From assembly GCA_012513725.1 (NCBI GenBank), contig JAAZBQ010000214.1:1-8149 (forward strand): 8,149 nt of DNA. Direction: 5' to 3'. This DNA comes from Chloroflexota bacterium (GTDB taxonomy: Bacteria > Chloroflexota > Anaerolineae > UBA1429). Every line of letters starts with the position of its first letter. Positions within the stretch are counted from its first letter, which is position 1. A model generated the notes under the pieces. The model made no database searches. It was not told the origin of the DNA and saw only the letters and a list, made by a program, of their open reading frames with translations. Made by a program: the position numbers and the translations under genes. Positions 1 to 6,609 of this stretch are shown piece by piece.

Positions 1-234
1 ACCTACGGCGACCGGAGCGGTCCGCCCTACCGGATGTGTGCGCGGCTGTCGGGCGATTTGGGGCGCACCTGGGGCAGTGAGGTCGTCCTGCGCGACGACG
101 GCGCGAGCCACGACATCGGCTACCCCCGCACGGCGGTGCGTGCGGATGGCGCTCTCGTCACGGCGTACTATTGGAACGACCGTCCCGATGGCGATGGCGA
201 GCGCTACCTGGCGGCGACCATCTGGCGCCCGTAG
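1..234 (+). CDS. Sialidase/BNR-repeat family protein, C-terminal fragment
   Basis: This is the last 77 codons of a gene that enters from the left edge; the frame is open from base 1 and stops at TAG 232-234. Residues 17-24 read SGDLGRTW, a match to the Asp-box (S-x-D-x-G-x-T-W) that marks blades of sialidase-type six-bladed beta-propellers. The following segment, with IGYPRTA, an ADG turn, YYWND and a closing RYLAATIWRP, resembles the usual C-terminal end of bacterial sialidase-family (BNR_2/GH33-like) proteins. The N-terminal catalytic residues are outside the window, so activity and substrate cannot be judged; many such proteins are not true neuraminidases. It converges on the MFS gene with only 33 bp between stop codons and no recognisable terminator there. 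Fold assignment is fairly sure, function is not. Confidence 0.8.
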   Translation, partial: TYGDRSGPPYRMCARLSGDLGRTWGSEVVLRDDGASHDIGYPRTAVRADGALVTAYYWNDRPDGDGERYLAATIWRP

Positions 235-267
235 GGGGAGGGGTGTACGGCGGGATGAGGGCCTTGG

Positions 268-1518
268 TTACCCCTTGCCCTCCGCGGCCGGCGCCAGCGT
301 AGCGGCGGGCTCCTCCGGCTCGGCCGGCGGCGCCGAGCGGACAAAGGCGCCGACCAGCGTCGTCAGCAGGGCGAACACCGCCGACGTGGTGAGGAACGAG
401 GAGGACATCCCCCAGGCGTTCGCCACCGCAGCACCGACGGCAGGGCCCAGCGCGTTACCGCCGGCCTGGGCGCCCGAGGCGAGGCCCAGCACGCTGCCCC
501 GTCGATCGGGCGGGGTGGACCCGGCAAGCAGCGCGTTGGCCGTGGGCATGATGCCCCCCATGAAGACCCCGTGGACGGCCCGCCAGATCATCAACTGCGT
601 CGCCGTGGAGACGAACGCCTGGGGGATGGCCAGCAGCGCGACGCCTACCATGCTCACCATCAGCGTGCGCTTTTGCCCGAAACGGTCCCCGATCCACCCG
701 ATGCCCACTGCGGCGGCCGCCGCCGTCACCGCGGTAACGGAGGTGAGGCTGCCGGCCAGGGTGGCCAGCCGGTCCACGTCCGGCGCCAGCGACTTGATGT
801 ACATGGGGATCACGGGCTGAAGCACCGAGTTCGCGAACGACGTGCCCGTGAGGCTGCCGATGAGGATCAGGGCGTTGGCGCCCACCGTCTGCGTCAGGAG
901 CGCGGGGCTCAGGCGGAACTTGGCACGCTGGACCACCGGCGCCTGAGGATCCCGGGTCTCGCGCACCAAAAACACGATGACCGTCGTCGAGATCGCCATC
1001 AACGCGGCGGCGCCGGGGAACACGGCCCGATACCCAAAGGCATCGGCCGCGAGCCCCCCGAGAAAGGGGCCGAGGGCGTTGGCCAGGAACTGGGTCATCT
1101 GCAGCATGCCAAGGGACTGCCCCAGGTTCTTGGCCGGCGTTCCCGTGGCCACCAGCGTCATGGCCGCCGACACGGTGCCGCACAGCACGCCCTGGAAAAC
1201 CCGCAGCACGAGGAGTTGGCCAGGCGCCGTCACCACGCCCATCAGCGCCACCAGGACCAGGGCCGCAGCCGTCGAGCGGATGAGCATGATCTTGCGGCCA
1301 TAGCGGTCGGCGAGGCCGCCCCAGATCGGCGCAGCGATCATCATGGCCAGCATGCCGGCGGTCTGGAACCCGGCGGTCCAGTTCATCGCCTCCGTGTCGC
1401 CAAGGCCGGTAAAGGTCTGCAGATAGTAGGGGATGAACGACAGATACGATGAGAACCCGATCAGGGTCAGCAGCTGCGCTGCACAGATCGCGTACAGGTT
1501 CCGCCGCCAGTGCTTCAT
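268..1518 (-). CDS. MFS efflux permease, MdtG-like (DHA1 type)
   Basis: This gene encodes a major facilitator superfamily transporter of 416 residues from the ATG at 1518, a normal length for a 12-helix MFS protein. After a short basic N-terminus (MKHWRRNL) come alternating hydrophobic helices. The MFS motif A is clear between helices 2 and 3 (GGLADRYGRK, about residues 67-76), with a second-half copy GDRFGQKRT. The order of motifs, including APIWGGLADRYGRK and GPFLGGLAADAFGYRAVF, resembles E. coli MdtG, a drug:H+ antiporter. Efflux of drugs or other small amphiphiles across the inner membrane is therefore the likely role; the substrate is not predictable. ATG 1518 has GGAG 11 nt upstream. 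ATG 1542 is in frame (8 residues longer) but lacks a Shine-Dalgarno. A TTG at 1623 is really the -35 box. The gene has its own promoter (1595-1623) just after mprF and may also receive read-through from it. Confidence 0.9.
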   Translation of the reverse strand: MKHWRRNLYAICAAQLLTLIGFSSYLSFIPYYLQTFTGLGDTEAMNWTAGFQTAGMLAMMIAAPIWGGLADRYGRKIMLIRSTAAALVLVALMGVVTAPGQLLVLRVFQGVLCGTVSAAMTLVATGTPAKNLGQSLGMLQMTQFLANALGPFLGGLAADAFGYRAVFPGAAALMAISTTVIVFLVRETRDPQAPVVQRAKFRLSPALLTQTVGANALILIGSLTGTSFANSVLQPVIPMYIKSLAPDVDRLATLAGSLTSVTAVTAAAAAVGIGWIGDRFGQKRTLMVSMVGVALLAIPQAFVSTATQLMIWRAVHGVFMGGIMPTANALLAGSTPPDRRGSVLGLASGAQAGGNALGPAVGAAVANAWGMSSSFLTTSAVFALLTTLVGAFVRSAPPAEPEEPAATLAPAAEGKG

Positions 1519-1529
1519 GGACGCCGAGT

Positions 1530-1533
1530 CTCC
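1530..1533 (-). promoter_or_regulatory. Ribosome binding site favouring the MFS start at 1518
   Basis: GGAG is read on the minus strand, 11 nt before the ATG at 1518. The other in-frame ATG (1542) has no purine-rich site before it. The other intact starts in this window have good Shine-Dalgarno sites, so 1518 is preferred, though 1542 is not excluded. Confidence 0.45.
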
Positions 1534-1594
1534 GCTTTCCATCACTGCGCTATCACTAGCCGACACCCCCCGCGACTGCAGGGGGAGGCACTCC

Positions 1595-1623
1595 AGAATA
1601 GGACGAACCCCGGTTCTCGTCAA
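1595..1623 (-). promoter_or_regulatory. Sigma70-type promoter of the MFS gene with inverted repeat in the spacer
   Basis: On the minus strand, TTGACG (1623-1618) and TATTCT (1600-1595) are separated by exactly 17 nt, close to the consensus TTGACA-17-TATAAT (5/6 at each box). The spacer carries the perfect inverted repeat GAACC-GG-GGTTC, a likely operator for a dimeric repressor. Predicted transcription would start near 1588, leaving a leader of about 70 nt to the ATG at 1518. The leader begins with a C5/G5 stem (1566-1570 with 1581-1585). The -35 box lies 19 bp beyond the mprF stop codon. No regulator gene is adjacent in this window. Confidence 0.7.
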
Positions 1624-1642
1624 CCTGCTGCAATGCGGCGGC

Positions 1643-4336
1643 TCACACGATACGCCGGATCGCCCGCTGCATCCCGCGGCGCAGCCGCTGGTGCCACAGG
1701 GGCCCGCCGAGGTCGGCAGTGACGATCGCCTCGATCACCTCGGGCAGGGCGGCCTCACCGGGGTAGGCCAGGTAGCGCGGCGACGTGTCGGGGGCAAAGC
1801 GGAGAAAGAGGTGGCGAAGGCCCTGATAGTCGTGCAGGCGACGGAGGTGGCCGCTCAGGCGGCGGAGCGCCGCCTCAGTGTGGGGCGAGTCGGCGCTGCC
1901 CGCCGAGGACACCGGGTGCAGCAGGCCGAACGAGAACCGCGTGCTGCCCTGGAGCATCGCCCAGCGGAACGCCGCCACGAGGAGATACTCGACCGTTCCC
2001 GGCGCCGCGTCCCAGCGCTGCCGCAGGACGTCCAGCGTGGCGGGTCCGGCGCCACTGGAGAGCACGACGTTGGCAAAAGCCGTGATCTGCTCGTCGGCGT
2101 CGCGCACGACCATCACCGGGCACGTGCGGATATAGGCGTCGTCGAACCAGCCGACCGAGAAGCGGGTCTCGGCGCGGCGGCGAACGTCCAGCCACTCGCT
2201 GCTGATGATCTGGAGTTGGTCCATCACGTCGTCGGTCAGGGGCGGGGGGTATACCCATAGGGTGTGGCCCCGCTCGGCCAGGCGGCGCATGCTGGCCTGC
2301 AGGGCGGCGTCCTCCGAGCGACCGCTGCTCAAGTCCTGCAGATCGACGCTGCCCTCATAGCCCACCAACAGCGTGCGCAGTTCGGCCGCCTCGCAGAGCG
2401 CCACGGTCTCCGGGCGGACCAAATAGTACGCGGGCAGCTGGCCCCGTTCGCGGCAGCCACGCACAAAGGCGCGGATGGCGGCGGGCGCATCCTCGCGGGG
2501 GCCGATCGGATCGCCGAGGGCCAGCGCCACCCGCCCTTCGGGAACGTAGGCGGTCAGCGAGCCCCCGAGGCTGAATGCATAGGCCTTGTCGCGGAACAGC
2601 GCCAGGTGCGCCACGGGCCACCGTCCGTAGACGGCCACGATCGGCTCGGCGCGGCGGTGCTCCTCGGCTGTGGCGGGCGGCCGCACCAGGAGCACCCGCA
2701 GCAGCACCCAAAGCACGTAGAGGCCGGTGCCCGCAGCTACCGCGCGGATCGAGACCATATAGTACGCAGCATAGGGATCCAGCGGCGTGGGAGCGCCCCC
2801 CGCGATCGGCCACAACACGCCGAGGACCGCTCGTAGGGCGTTCGCCAGCGACAGCGGCTCCGCGTAGCGCCCGGAGAGCAGCGCCAGCCCCAGACCCCCG
2901 TAGAGCGCCGTGAATCCGATGGCGGCAGCGGCGGCCAGGGCGACGTGGCGCAGGCGCGGTCCCTCCAGCCGCGTATAGTAGCGGGGCCTCTGGAAGAGGA
3001 GCAGGATCAGCACCCCTGCAGCGAGGCTGCTGACGGCATAGTCTAGCCCCTGGAGCAGCCGCGTGCCCATGGTGGCCAGGAGCAGGAGCAGGGTAAACTC
3101 CCAGGCCGCCCGGCGGCGCCGGAGCAGGCCGCGCACGTTCACCAGGAGTCCAAAGGCGACGAACACGGTCACCACCCGGGCCGCCTGTTCGCTCGCTGCG
3201 GGGATCAACCTCCCGAGGAGCACCAGGTCGGCGGGCGCCACCGGCAGGATGGCCAGCACCACCTGCAGCGCGGCCACGGCCGCCACCAGGATGGCCGTGA
3301 ACTGCACCAGCCAGGCCCCGCGTCGCGGCTGCTCTGCGGCGCTGAACCATCCCACCCGCCGCAGCATCACAAAGCCGATGCTCAGGGGCAGCCACAGCGA
3401 CAGGCCCCGGAAGGCAAAGGGGATCACGGTAGCCTGTGCCGTCGGCGTGCCGAGCGCCACCAACGTGCCCGTCATGGCGCCCTCCACGAGCCCCACCCCT
3501 TGGGGCGTGACGGTGATGGTGCGAAAGAGGAACGCCACCACGTAGCTCAGGGCGGGTGTGGCGGCGCCCACCAGTCCATAGAACGCGCGGAAGAGGGTGT
3601 ACATAGACACGACGTTCAGCAGGTGGGCCGTGAGCGCGACAAAGAACACCGCCACGGCGCCCCAAGGGTGGGCGGCCATGGGGCGGGCAGCCTCCGAAAA
3701 CTCTACGGCCGTCCCCTGGGCCCAGGTCTCCGAGAAGGGCGGGGTGAGGCGCAGCAGGCCCGCGACGCCGTTCACCGCCCGCTGTAGCCCGCGGAGCAGA
3801 TGCCCCAACAGGCTCGGCTGCCACAGCGCCAGGGCCAGGAGGCCGGTCTGCACCACGGTAATGACATAAAAGATGGTCGCCGTTACGGTGTGGTAGCCCG
3901 AGCGTGCGCCGTTCTCGGCGAGGAACGCCATGCCCCAGATGAGCAGGGGGGCGAACGAGAGATAGTTCATCACGTGGGCCAGGAGGGCGCCGGCGGTGGC
4001 CCGCACCGCCGACTTGCCCCGCCGCCGGGCATCGTCGGCATAGACGGCCACGCCGCTCGAACCGCCCGTCGGCACGGTGACGTTCACAAAGAGGGCGGCA
4101 AAGCTCACCGGCAAGAGGTCCCAGAATCGGCCGCCCGCATCCACCAGCGCCAGTGCGTGGTAGTACAGGTACGCCGAGGCGACGTGGTAGAGAACGCCGG
4201 CCAGCAGGGCCCCCAGGACCCACTCCCAGGCGCCCCGCACCAGCACCTCGCCCAGGCGCTGCAGGTCGCCGAGGTTGCTGGCGACCATGTATGCGAATAG
4301 GGCGATGAGCAGCCAAAAGAGCCCACGCCGCTTCAC
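1643..4336 (-). CDS. mprF: MprF-like phosphatidylglycerol aminoacyltransferase/flippase
   Basis: This is an integral membrane protein of 897 residues with the architecture of full-length MprF (typically 840-880). About 14 hydrophobic segments cover residues 5-580. The first eight match the LPG-synthase/UPF0104 flippase domain, with PTGGSSG at 89-95 and TPQGVGLVEGAM at 277-288. A cytoplasmic GNAT-fold DUF2156 synthase domain follows from about 590 to the end. Family signatures there include GDPIG (608-612), FSVGWFDDAYI (from 726), HDYQGLRHLFLRF (835-847) and RYLAYP (854-859). MprF proteins move lysine or alanine from aminoacyl-tRNA to phosphatidylglycerol and flip the product outward, lowering negative surface charge and protecting against cationic peptides. 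Lys versus Ala specificity cannot be read here. The chosen start is GTG 4336, with AGAGGGGG 5 nt upstream; a GTG at 4360 would add 8 residues running through that site. The gene lies 107 bp after the deacetylase, with two hairpins between. Confidence 0.92.
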   Translation of the reverse strand: MKRRGLFWLLIALFAYMVASNLGDLQRLGEVLVRGAWEWVLGALLAGVLYHVASAYLYYHALALVDAGGRFWDLLPVSFAALFVNVTVPTGGSSGVAVYADDARRRGKSAVRATAGALLAHVMNYLSFAPLLIWGMAFLAENGARSGYHTVTATIFYVITVVQTGLLALALWQPSLLGHLLRGLQRAVNGVAGLLRLTPPFSETWAQGTAVEFSEAARPMAAHPWGAVAVFFVALTAHLLNVVSMYTLFRAFYGLVGAATPALSYVVAFLFRTITVTPQGVGLVEGAMTGTLVALGTPTAQATVIPFAFRGLSLWLPLSIGFVMLRRVGWFSAAEQPRRGAWLVQFTAILVAAVAALQVVLAILPVAPADLVLLGRLIPAASEQAARVVTVFVAFGLLVNVRGLLRRRRAAWEFTLLLLLATMGTRLLQGLDYAVSSLAAGVLILLLFQRPRYYTRLEGPRLRHVALAAAAAIGFTALYGGLGLALLSGRYAEPLSLANALRAVLGVLWPIAGGAPTPLDPYAAYYMVSIRAVAAGTGLYVLWVLLRVLLVRPPATAEEHRRAEPIVAVYGRWPVAHLALFRDKAYAFSLGGSLTAYVPEGRVALALGDPIGPREDAPAAIRAFVRGCRERGQLPAYYLVRPETVALCEAAELRTLLVGYEGSVDLQDLSSGRSEDAALQASMRRLAERGHTLWVYPPPLTDDVMDQLQIISSEWLDVRRRAETRFSVGWFDDAYIRTCPVMVVRDADEQITAFANVVLSSGAGPATLDVLRQRWDAAPGTVEYLLVAAFRWAMLQGSTRFSFGLLHPVSSAGSADSPHTEAALRRLSGHLRRLHDYQGLRHLFLRFAPDTSPRYLAYPGEAALPEVIEAIVTADLGGPLWHQRLRRGMQRAIRRIV

Positions 4337-4349
4337 CACATCCCCCTCT
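4337..4349 (-). promoter_or_regulatory. Ribosome binding site of mprF
   Basis: AGAGGGGG (4349-4342 on the minus strand) followed by a 5 nt spacer sets the start at GTG 4336. The adjacent in-frame GTG at 4339 is only 2 nt from the site, and the GTG at 4360 lies upstream of it, so both are less likely. Confidence 0.6.
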
Positions 4350-4362
4350 GGACTACACACGC

Positions 4363-4387
4363 CACGGGGCCTCCGATGGGCCCCGTG
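4363..4387. other. Perfect 9-bp GC-rich hairpin before mprF
   Basis: CACGGGGCC (4363-4371) and GGCCCCGTG (4379-4387) are perfect complements around a 7 nt loop. Read on the minus strand, the structure lies between the deacetylase stop and the mprF ribosome binding site, ending about 14 nt before that site. No U-tract follows on either strand, so it is not a classical intrinsic terminator. It could be a weak terminator, an mRNA-processing or stability element, or a translational control hairpin. Confidence 0.55.
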
Positions 4388-4417
4388 ACGTCTTGGTGTG
4401 CCGGTGTTCGAGTCACC

Positions 4418-4439
4418 CGGCCGATCGCGCCCACGGCCG
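4418..4439. other. Short inverted repeat CGGCCG-N10-CGGCCG after the deacetylase gene
   Basis: Two copies of the self-complementary hexamer CGGCCG are separated by 10 nt, starting 4 nt beyond the TAG stop of the deacetylase gene. They could form a 6-bp hairpin in the transcript. There is no T-run. In DNA this rich in GC a repeat of this size can arise by chance. Confidence 0.3.
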
Positions 4440-4443
4440 CACG

Positions 4444-5292
4444 CTAGCCCGCGTTTCCGGCCTTCTGGGCAGCCATCTCGTCATAGTACGCCGTGATGGG
4501 CAGGAACCGAATGCCGAGATCCTGCGCATAGCGCACGATCTCTCGGTACCACTCGCCCTTCTGCTCGAACCCCTCGCGGGTGGCGCAGCCGTGGTCGTGG
4601 GAGCAGAGGCTCCACACCCGGTCCTCGGCGGCCACCCGGTCGGCGACTTCTTTTAGGTGGTCGACGTACCGCGCATCGGGGGCAGGCTTGACGAACTCGC
4701 GCCAGTAAAAGTCGTCCTGATAGTCGTGGATCAGGATCTCCAGGATGTGGGGAAAGCCCTGCACCCGGTAGAACCGCGGCTGCCAACGGAGGGGCACCGG
4801 CTGCCCGTCTCGCTCGTCGCGCCCAAAGGTCCGGAGCGCTCGGAATCCCAGCCGGTCGACGATCTCCAGGATGTCCGGTCGGTCGCCCAAGCCGCGATAG
4901 TAGCACCAGGGTCCGGTGAGGGCCGTGGCCCGGCGCCCGAGCACCCGCTCGAACACCCCCTGGCAGCGCTCCAGATCGCTGGCGATCTCCTCGAGTGATG
5001 CGCCCTGCTTCATAAAGAAATCGGTGCTGTCGTGCACCACCTGCCCCTCGGGCACCTCGACGAGGATGGTCTTGAGCAGGATGTGGTCGTACGTGTGGGC
5101 CTGGAGCTCCACCAGGTCGCTCTCCTCCGCCGCACGGAAGGCGTCGGGGTAGCGTTCCAGCGTCTTGCCCGTCACGTACCAGGTCACGGGGACGCCCAGT
5201 TCCTCGAACGTCTCCAGGCCGTGGCGCGTGAACCCCACGGCGTTCTCGTTGGCGGTCTCCACATCGATGCCGAACAGGATCGTGCCTGCCAT
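4444..5292 (-). CDS. Polysaccharide deacetylase family protein (NodB/CE4-like)
   Basis: This 282-residue protein fits the NodB homology (carbohydrate esterase 4) fold, in which a metal-dependent enzyme removes acetyl groups from sugars. Motif 1 is present as IDVET (D10, E12) rather than the classical TFDDG. The metal-binding HxxxH is clear as HTYDH (H66, H70). A motif-3-like TGPWCYY (126-132) has glycine where many members carry arginine. The C-terminal motif appears as LCSHDHGC (H232, H234). No signal peptide or membrane helix is visible, so the protein looks cytoplasmic and peptidoglycan is an unlikely substrate. An imported acetylated oligosaccharide, or a precursor of an envelope glycan, is more plausible. 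The ATG at 5292 has GGAGG 6 nt upstream. The gene starts 67 bp after the GH43 stop with no evident promoter between, which suggests co-transcription. The superfamily is well supported; the substrate is unknown. Confidence 0.85.
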   Translation of the reverse strand: MAGTILFGIDVETANENAVGFTRHGLETFEELGVPVTWYVTGKTLERYPDAFRAAEESDLVELQAHTYDHILLKTILVEVPEGQVVHDSTDFFMKQGASLEEIASDLERCQGVFERVLGRRATALTGPWCYYRGLGDRPDILEIVDRLGFRALRTFGRDERDGQPVPLRWQPRFYRVQGFPHILEILIHDYQDDFYWREFVKPAPDARYVDHLKEVADRVAAEDRVWSLCSHDHGCATREGFEQKGEWYREIVRYAQDLGIRFLPITAYYDEMAAQKAGNAG

Positions 5293-5359
5293 CTCGCTCC
5301 TCCAGTGGCTCTCGAGTCTGATGTGTAGAGATGCTTAGTGGGTCGCCGGCGCCCGGCCG

Positions 5360-6370
5360 TCAGTCGATCCCTCCCGCGAGGGGGATGACCATGTTCCAGG
5401 TGTTCGCTGCGTGGCGAAACCCGCCAGGCCCGTCGGCCGTGGCGGCAAAGAGGTGGGTCGGCCGGCCATCCTCGATGAGGAGTTGCGGGCGCTCCAGCGA
5501 GCCCTGCACGGTGACCGATCCGTCGTTCCACACGACCCGTCGCGAGTAGGCCTTGGCTGGGGAACTGGGCGTCCAGCGCACCCCGTCCGTCGAGGTCAGG
5601 TGCACCCCGGCGTGGAACTCTCCCGTGAGCCCTCCGGTCATATCTTTGGCCAGCAGCTCCAGGTGACCGCCACTCCACCAGACAAAGGGGTCTTCCACAA
5701 AGTTGCCGTCCGTCAGCTGCAAAACCGGCTCATCGTAGAGCCTCTCGAACGGCGCACTCGGAGAATCCGCGATCGCGGCCCCGATGCGCAGCCCGTCCGG
5801 CGTGTTGGAGCGGTACAACATCAGGATGCGTCCGTCGCCGAGGACGCAGGGCGCCGGATTGGTCACGATGGTGCCATCCCACTTGCCCGGGCGGGGCAGG
5901 AGGATGGGGGCATCGCGGCGCTCCCAGGGGCCGTCGAGGGACCGCGAGGTGGCCAGGCCGATGCGTATCGCGGCGTAGGACGCGTCCGGCTTGGGCGAGG
6001 TGGCGATCTCCTGCGGGCCGACCTCCGGGCCGGTCCACGTCGAGCCAATGTAGAAGAGGAGGTACGTGTCGCCGTGCCGGTGGATGGTGGGGTTGTGGGT
6101 CATGCGGCCGTCCCAAAACGCCTCGCCGCGGGGCGGCAGGGCCACGTCCGCCATGGTGTAGGGGCCGACGGGCGTGGGTGAGACGGCGTGTACGATCTCC
6201 GAGTACAGGCGATAGCCGTCAAAGAACGGGTACCGCTTGGGCCAGCGGGCGGCGTACATGTGGTAGCGCGCATCATCCCCGCGGATGACCGAGCCGCACC
6301 ATACCCAATAGTCCTCCATAGCGAATCCGCCGCCGACCGGGGCAGGCATCATGCGATCGACAAAGGCCAT
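5360..6370 (-). CDS. Glycoside hydrolase, GH43-superfamily five-bladed beta-propeller
   Basis: This is a 336-residue protein without signal peptide. It shows the repeated aromatic and small-residue blade pattern of the GH43/32/62/68/117/130 superfamily. Recognisable elements are the opening AMEDYWVWCGSVI with E19 and D20, MTHNPTI with HNP at 92-94, TNPAPCV at 170-176, and VEDPFVWW beginning at 225. The last is the usual blade motif carrying an acidic residue before Pro. Families in this group act on arabinofuranosides, xylosides or fructosides, or phosphorolyse mannosides; the family and bond cannot be settled from motifs alone. The ATG at 6370 has GGAGG 5 nt upstream. A longer frame reaching 6496 would run through the promoter and is rejected. 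It is the first gene of the leftward block and diverges from the GH127 gene, so the two may act on the same arabinose-containing oligosaccharide. Confidence 0.82.
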   Translation of the reverse strand: MAFVDRMMPAPVGGGFAMEDYWVWCGSVIRGDDARYHMYAARWPKRYPFFDGYRLYSEIVHAVSPTPVGPYTMADVALPPRGEAFWDGRMTHNPTIHRHGDTYLLFYIGSTWTGPEVGPQEIATSPKPDASYAAIRIGLATSRSLDGPWERRDAPILLPRPGKWDGTIVTNPAPCVLGDGRILMLYRSNTPDGLRIGAAIADSPSAPFERLYDEPVLQLTDGNFVEDPFVWWSGGHLELLAKDMTGGLTGEFHAGVHLTSTDGVRWTPSSPAKAYSRRVVWNDGSVTVQGSLERPQLLIEDGRPTHLFAATADGPGGFRHAANTWNMVIPLAGGID

Positions 6371-6420
6371 CTGTACCTCCGAACCTGGGACTGTGCTGGA
6401 GCGGGTCGTGAACGCGCCCG

Positions 6421-6449
6421 AGTATAGCACCGGCGCAGGGGCGCACCAA
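6421..6449 (-). promoter_or_regulatory. Extended -10 promoter of the GH43 gene
   Basis: On the minus strand, TTGGTG (6449-6444) and TATACT (6426-6421) are separated by 17 nt. The -10 matches consensus at 5/6 and is preceded by TGC, giving an extended -10 (TGN-TATACT) that offsets the weak -35. Transcription would start near 6414, leaving a leader of about 44 nt with the GGAGG site close to the ATG at 6370. Confidence 0.65.
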
Positions 6450-6517
6450 GCGTCAGAGGGGGCGCAGGGCGGGGCGCCGTCGCATCGGCCCGGCACGCGC
6501 TTCTGGACCGGGTCCGC

Positions 6518-6546
6518 TTGCGCAGCCCCGCTCGTGGGGCTATGCT
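6518..6546 (+). promoter_or_regulatory. Promoter of the GH127 gene with inverted repeat in the spacer
   Basis: TTGCGC (6518-6523) and TATGCT (6541-6546) are 17 nt apart; the match to consensus is moderate (3/6 and 4/6). The perfect inverted repeat AGCCCC-N6-GGGGCT (6524-6541) fills the whole spacer and touches the first base of the -10. It could be an operator that blocks RNA polymerase. A palindrome GGACC-G-GGTCC (6505-6515) lies just upstream of the -35. Transcription would start near 6553, about 57 nt before the ATG at 6610. Confidence 0.5.
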
Positions 6547-6609
6547 ACCGGCGCGATGCTGGTGATGCCCGCTCGCCCTACGAACCGCAGGCCAAGGAGA
6601 GAACTCGCC

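Larger units (their letters stand above)
6371..6609. promoter_or_regulatory. Divergent control region between GH43 and GH127 genes
   Basis: This 239 bp region carries outward-facing promoters for both flanking genes (6421-6449 leftward, 6518-6546 rightward). Between and beside them lie a G-rich stretch (about 6436-6476), an 11-bp palindrome GGACC-G-GGTCC (6505-6515) and an inverted repeat AGCCCC-N6-GGGGCT (6524-6541). The arrangement suggests joint regulation of the two glycosidase genes. No regulator gene is present in the window. Confidence 0.65.

Noticed and set aside
38..820. A 260-codon plus-strand frame running from the sialidase fragment into the MFS gene antisense
   Set aside because: It overlaps two well-supported frames and has shadow-type composition.
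571..1452. A 293-codon plus-strand frame opposite the MFS gene
   Set aside because: His/Arg/Gly-rich antisense shadow with no motifs or convincing start; the MFS frame on the other strand is unambiguous.
1543..1623. N-terminal extension of the MFS protein to a TTG at 1623
   Set aside because: The TTG is the first triplet of the -35 box, and the extension would cover the promoter and its spacer palindrome; there is no proper ribosome binding site before it.
2355..4316. A 653-codon open frame on the minus strand overlapping mprF in another frame
   Set aside because: Its product is a low-complexity mix rich in Gly, Arg, Pro and Ala with no domain signature, as expected from an alternative frame of a high-GC gene. 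The overlapping mprF frame has clear family motifs from end to end.
4333..4341. Two-codon upstream ORF (ATG TGG TGA) overlapping the mprF start
   Set aside because: The ATG abuts the Shine-Dalgarno without spacing and is unlikely to be used; such tiny overlaps are common by chance.
4401..4420. tRNA T-arm-like sequence (GGTG-TTCGAGT-CACC), possibly a tRNA remnant or attachment site
   Set aside because: No D-arm, anticodon arm or matching acceptor stem can be found at tRNA spacing, and the bases just 5' form an unrelated hairpin. No integrase or direct repeat is present.
6436..6476. G-rich run that might form a G-quadruplex in the divergent region
   Set aside because: Only three G-runs are close together and the fourth needs a long loop; such runs are expected in DNA of this composition.
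6371..6496. 42-residue N-terminal extension of the GH43-like protein
   Set aside because: The extension is translated promoter sequence; the ATG at 6370 has GGAGG at ideal spacing.
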